From: Actinomadura luzonensis
Lineage (GTDB): Bacteria > Actinomycetota > Actinomycetes > Streptosporangiales > Streptosporangiaceae
Assembly: GCF_022664455.2 (NCBI RefSeq)
Contig: NZ_JAKRKC020000003.1
Coordinates: 1,054,001 to 1,118,000, forward strand
Direction: 5' to 3'
DNA length: 64,000 bases
This document shows, in pieces, positions 60,828 to 64,000 of this stretch. Made by a program: the position numbers and the translations under genes. Numbering within the stretch: position 1 is the stretch's first letter; every line of letters begins with the position of its first letter. The notes below the pieces were generated by a model. The model was not told the DNA's origin. It worked only from the letters and a program-made list of their open reading frames with translations, and did not search any database.

Positions 60828-61456
60828 GTGCATACCGTCATCCGTACCAGTCACCTTCTAGACGCGGACCGATTCGAGTACTGGACCGAATCGGTCTCCC
60901 GGATTCTCGTGCCGGTGAGGGCTCCATGCATCTGCTCGACCTCGGTCCTGCGCAGATCAGCCGCGTGACTTTTTCATCCGTCCACACGCGAAGAACGGAC
61001 AAGCTCACGTTGAAGGCGTACGCTAATGAGGCGGGCGCGCTGGGCGAGATCGGCGTGCTCCGACGACCCAAGGCGGCACGTCTCAGCCTCGCGCCACAGG
61101 CAGACGCGTCACGGGGTGGACAGGAGCGCCCCAGGATGCGCTTGGCGTCCATCTATCGCCCCATCGCGGAGAACCTCGGGAACCCGGGGCTGACGCCCGC
61201 GACGATCGCGGCCGCTCATCACATGTCCACGCGTTGTCATTGGGACCTCGATGGTTCGACGCTGCGGCACTGGCCGATCCACGCCACAGCCGCCGGCTGG
61301 GGCATCGAGGATGCAGCACAATTCGCTCTCGCATATCGGGCTAAGTTCGGTCATACAGCCCAGGAGTACCGGCGGGCCGCCATCGAACGCTTCCTGACCG
61401 CGATCGAGGGAACCGACGACGCCCGTGGCCGGGACGATCGGCGGGAAGGCGCGTGA
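60828..61456 (+). pseudogene. Decayed AraC-family regulator gene
   Basis: The GTG at 60828 starts a plausible N terminus (HTVIRTSHLLDADRFEYWTE, then SVSRILVPV) that loses frame near 60920. The later frame has the AraC HTH ends: SIYRPIAENLGNPGLTPATI, AAAHHMSTR, then directly LRHWPIHATAAGWGIEDAAQ and FGHTAQEYRR. The helices between the two HTH motifs are deleted. Not expected to bind DNA normally. Confidence 0.65.
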
Positions 61457-61460
61457 ACCC

Positions 61461-62207
61461 GTGAACCTGACCCATCTGAGGCGGGGGTGGCGGTTCGCCG
61501 GGGAGTGCCTGCTTCCCGTTGCGGTGGCCGTTCCGCTGGTGGCCGACCTGTTCTGTGCGCCCGGTCGGGACGCTCTCGACCTCGCCGCCGTCATGGTCGG
61601 TTCGCTCGCGCTCGTGGCCTGGCGCCGGGCTCCCCTGGTGCCGCTACTCGTCACCACCGCCTGCATGCTGGTGCACGTGCTCCATGCCCCAGCCGGCCTG
61701 TCGGCCGCTCTCCCGGTTCTAGTGTCAGTGTTCGCCGCGGCACGGGCCGGACATCAGCTGCTCGCCGCGCTGGCCGGCGTGGTCTTCCTCGGCGCCGGTC
61801 CGGCGATGAGCCCGGCCGCCGACTCCAGCCACCCCGGCCACGGGTTCGCCGGAAGCACGGGCCTGCTGCTCGGCTGGTTCATCGCCTCCGGGCTGGTCGG
61901 CGTGGTGATTCGGCTCCGGCAACCGTGCCTGCGGAAGGCGGAACAAGACTCGGTCGACGCCGAGCGCGTACGCGAGGAGGACGCCAGGTGGCGGGCGGAT
62001 CACGAGCGGCTGCGTATCGCCCGGGAACTGCACCACTCTCTCACCCAGAACATTTCGGTCATCAAGGTCCAGGCCGGGGTGGCGGTCCATCTGGCCCGCA
62101 AGCGTGGCGAAGAGGTCCCGGCGGCCCTCCTGGCCATTCAGGAGGCCAGCGGTGACGCCATGCGCGAACTGGGCGCCACCCAGCACGTACTGCACGACCC
62201 CCGTTGA
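61461..62207 (+). pseudogene. Truncated HisKA_3 sensor kinase gene
   Basis: A 248-aa product from GTG 61461: four or five membrane helices (residues 10-150), then the HisKA_3 motif HERLRIARELHHSLTQNISV with the phospho-acceptor His. The following Asp is changed to His (ELHH rather than ELHD), and the protein stops at LHDPR before the HATPase domain. It has no ATP-binding part and no partner regulator nearby, so it is probably inactive. Confidence 0.75.
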
Positions 62208-63068
62208 GAGGCAGAGGCAAGCCCGTACGGCGTGGCACGGTTCGCAGCTCCGGCAATCTGCTGCTGACCGACCTGGCCGCCACCCTGCTCACCGAGCGCG
62301 GGGGCCCGGCCGTCTACGTCGAGGCGTACGGCATGCCCGGACGCGAGACGTATGGGCTACGCAAACGCACAAAGCAGGCGCACTACCAGCAGACGGGCAT
62401 CTTGGTCGTGGAGTGGGACGTGACCGGCCCCCTACGTGCCTGACCGGCGGGACGCCCCCAGTGAGACGTGTCTGCGGAGGTGACGAAACGCGACGAGGCG
62501 GGCACCACCAGGCGGAGGGTGCGCTCGCGGGAAGCGCCGCCCGTGACCTCGCGCAGTGGCTGGCCGAGCTCACCCCCGACCGGCTCGTCGCGCTGCTGGA
62601 TGCCCCGGCCGCATCCGGGTGCCGCTGCTGGTGCGCGAGCACCTCGGCCTGGCCGGGCCTACGAGCGGGCCCATCCCGGCAGTGGTGACGTGCCGGTGCT
62701 ACGCGGCCGTGCCGCGCTGGCGGTTTCGGGGCGCTCGGCATTTCACCCGGAGGCAGCGTCACCGCCCGGATCGGCGATGTGGCGCTGGGCCGGCTGCCGG
62801 TCGTGAGGGCGGTCCCGGGACGCATGTGCGGCGGCCTGAGCCTGTTGTTGCCCTTGGATGTCCTGCCGACCGCGCAGCTCGCACAGGCGCCGTCGACGAC
62901 GGCCTGGACAACTGGCTTGCCGGACAGGCCGTATCCGTCACCACCATGAGCACCTCCACGCTGCTGGTCCTCGGGATCCGCGAGTTCGCGGGCGAGCGCG
63001 TCGGCGACGGGCGCGGGGGTGCCGAGGCGGGCGGCCTGCTCCGGGAGGGCGGCCAGGGCCGGGCGCGG
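62208..63068. other. Region of gene fragments without a supported intact gene
   Basis: Coding-like but unassignable pieces: plus strand 62261-62441 (LLLTDLAATLLTERGGPAVY, VEAYGMPGRETYG), plus strand near 62545 (RDLAQWLAELTPDRLVALLD, resembling a helicase-associated segment), and a minus-strand continuation beyond the Atu4866 gene stop (ALAALPEQAARLGTPAPVAD). None has a start, stop and family together. Confidence 0.4.
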
Positions 63069-63389
63069 TCAGGTTTCGCGGTAGAGCACCAGGTGCTCGT
63101 GGTAGAGCACGCCGTCCCGCACGTCGCCGGTGGCGGTGAAGCCCAGGTCGTCGTGGTAGTCGAGGTGGGTGCCGGTGACGGTGTAGCAGCCGGTGTAGGC
63201 GCGTTTGCGGCCGTCGCGTTCCTCTTCGTAGCGGCCGTTGGGGAGGAGTTCCTGGCGGATGCGCCCGTCGGCGGTGACCCACATGCCGACGTACGGGTGA
63301 GGGGCGGGCTCCGGGCGGCCGGCGGCCGGAGCGGCGCAGGCGAGCAGTGTGGTGAACAGTCCGAACAGGTGCAGGGTGTTTCTGAACAT
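63069..63389 (-). CDS. Atu4866-domain secreted protein
   Basis: A 106-aa exported protein, perhaps a lipoprotein: MFRNTLHLFGLFTTLLACAA contains a lipobox-like LLAC. The mature domain has YVGMWVTADGRIRQELLPNG, RYEEERDGRKRAYTGCYTVT and DYHDDLGFTATGDVRDGVLY, as in the Atu4866 family of agrobacterial and actinobacterial small proteins. These often stand beside oxidoreductases or amidohydrolases, as here. Biochemical role unknown. Confidence 0.85.
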   Translation of the reverse strand: MFRNTLHLFGLFTTLLACAAPAAGRPEPAPHPYVGMWVTADGRIRQELLPNGRYEEERDGRKRAYTGCYTVTGTHLDYHDDLGFTATGDVRDGVLYHEHLVLYRET

Positions 63390-63481
63390 CGGCGGGCTCC
63401 TTGTCAGTGATGGGTGACGGGTGACGGGCCGGCGTGGCTGGTGAGGAGGTGTGGCGGTTGCGCCGGCGATGGTGCGGCCGG

Positions 63482-64000
63482 TCAGACGCGGCGGTCGGCG
63501 TGTCCGGCGGCGGTCAGGACGCGGTCGCGGGAGGCGCGCACGTCTTCGCGCAGCGCGGCCAGGTCGACGTCCAGGACGGTGCCGGCCCATTTGCGGACTT
63601 GTCCGGCGATGAAAACGGCGTCGATGTTGCGCGGATCGGAGCCGAGGACGAGGGTGCCGATGGGGTCGTTGAGCGGCATGTTGTTGAGGTCGTCGGCGCG
63701 TACGACGAGCACGTCGGCTTGTTTGCCGGGGGTGAGGGAGCCGGTGACGTCGCCCAGGCCGATGCTTCTGGCGCCTTGCAGGGTGGCGAGGTCGAGGACG
63801 TCGTGCACGCCGATGCGGGTGGGCTGGTGGCTGGTGCCGTAGGCGGCGTGGGCGGCGCGCATGCGTTGGATGGCGTGCAGGGCGCGCATCTGGGTGAACA
63901 TGTCGCTGGCCAGGGCGACTTCGACGTCGATGCTGAGGCCGGGGCGGATGCCGGCGGCGAGGGCCTCGTCGATGGCGGGGATGGCGCTTTCCAGGCCGAT
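63482..64000 (-). CDS. Amidohydrolase family protein, C-terminal part (gene runs off window)
   Basis: At least 172 C-terminal residues of a cyclic amidohydrolase. The conserved GIRPGLSIDVEVALASDMFT corresponds to the catalytic Asp strand, followed by ATLQGARSIGLGDVTGSLTP and KQADVLVVRADDLNNMPLND, typical of the end of the barrel and the beta-sandwich of cytosine-deaminase or chlorohydrolase-like enzymes. The N-terminal metal-binding HxH lies outside. It is upstream of the Atu4866 gene in the same direction. Confidence 0.9.
   Translation of the reverse strand: MGLESAIPAIDEALAAGIRPGLSIDVEVALASDMFTQMRALHAIQRMRAAHAAYGTSHQPTRIGVHDVLDLATLQGARSIGLGDVTGSLTPGKQADVLVVRADDLNNMPLNDPIGTLVLGSDPRNIDAVFIAGQVRKWAGTVLDVDLAALREDVRASRDRVLTAAGHADRRV

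Overview
The window is very GC-rich with a strong third-position GC bias. Its content (WhiB protein, GntR, TetR and ArsR regulators, NarL- and OmpR-type two-component systems, a CBM2 esterase, an actinomycete integrative and conjugative element) points to a filamentous actinomycete, most likely in or near Streptosporangiales (for example Nonomuraea or Actinomadura). That placement is inference from gene content, not from a marker gene.

Left chromosomal part (1-26784): an oligopeptide-type ABC transporter operon with a fused permease-ATPase, then an acyl-CoA dehydrogenase, a quinone oxidoreductase and two head-to-head truncated genes (7.8-9.2 kb). A NarL-type kinase/regulator pair follows; its kinase carries a long low-complexity insert in the ATPase domain. 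Next come a VTC-domain/DUF4956 pair, an OmpR-type system next to a secreted protein with an Asp/Trp repeat tail, small secreted and membrane proteins, a bulb-lectin protein, an SDR, a methyltransferase, a universal stress protein, a CBM2 SGNH esterase, a YbaK/ArsR pair, an AIM24 protein, a TPR protein and a receiver-only regulator. This part ends in a tRNA-Arg(CCG) gene.

Integrated element (about 26816-52182): an AICE lies in the 3' end of tRNA-Arg and is bounded by 42-nt direct repeats. Between attL and the integrase is a visibly AT-richer three-gene cassette (DUF262, HEPN of the MAE_28990 type, DUF4238), which I take as an anti-phage or conflict module and the most interesting item here. 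The core is collinear on the minus strand: 55-aa ORF, WhiB, RRQRL zinc protein, DUF2637 membrane protein, hypothetical, FtsK/TraB-like translocase, 72-aa zinc-ribbon membrane protein, SSB, 55-aa ORF, prim-pol, DUF3631 ATPase, Xis, Int. Three of these are split by insertion sequences of three families: int by IS256, prim-pol by IS4, DUF2637 by ISAs1. Each IS has a perfect target duplication, and each host gene closes in frame when the IS and one duplication copy are removed. The element is therefore probably locked in place. Its right half holds an XRE/TPR regulator, a triple-GntR-domain regulator coupled to an APH-like kinase, a GntR-UTRA gene divergent from a three-gene operon, an orphan membrane-anchored protein and an IS5 element.

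Right flank (52183-64000): a large-serine-recombinase remnant touching attR, an imine-reductase-like enzyme, an ECF sigma gene cut by an IS3 remnant, a class C beta-lactamase-like hydrolase, and a five-gene TetR-linked cluster (membrane protein, saccharopine-dehydrogenase-like reductase, ABM protein, SAM methyltransferase, TetR) with matching RTGAAC-N4-GTTCAT operators. After that come decayed MFS, AraC and histidine kinase genes, an Atu4866-type lipoprotein and the C-terminal part of an amidohydrolase running off the window.
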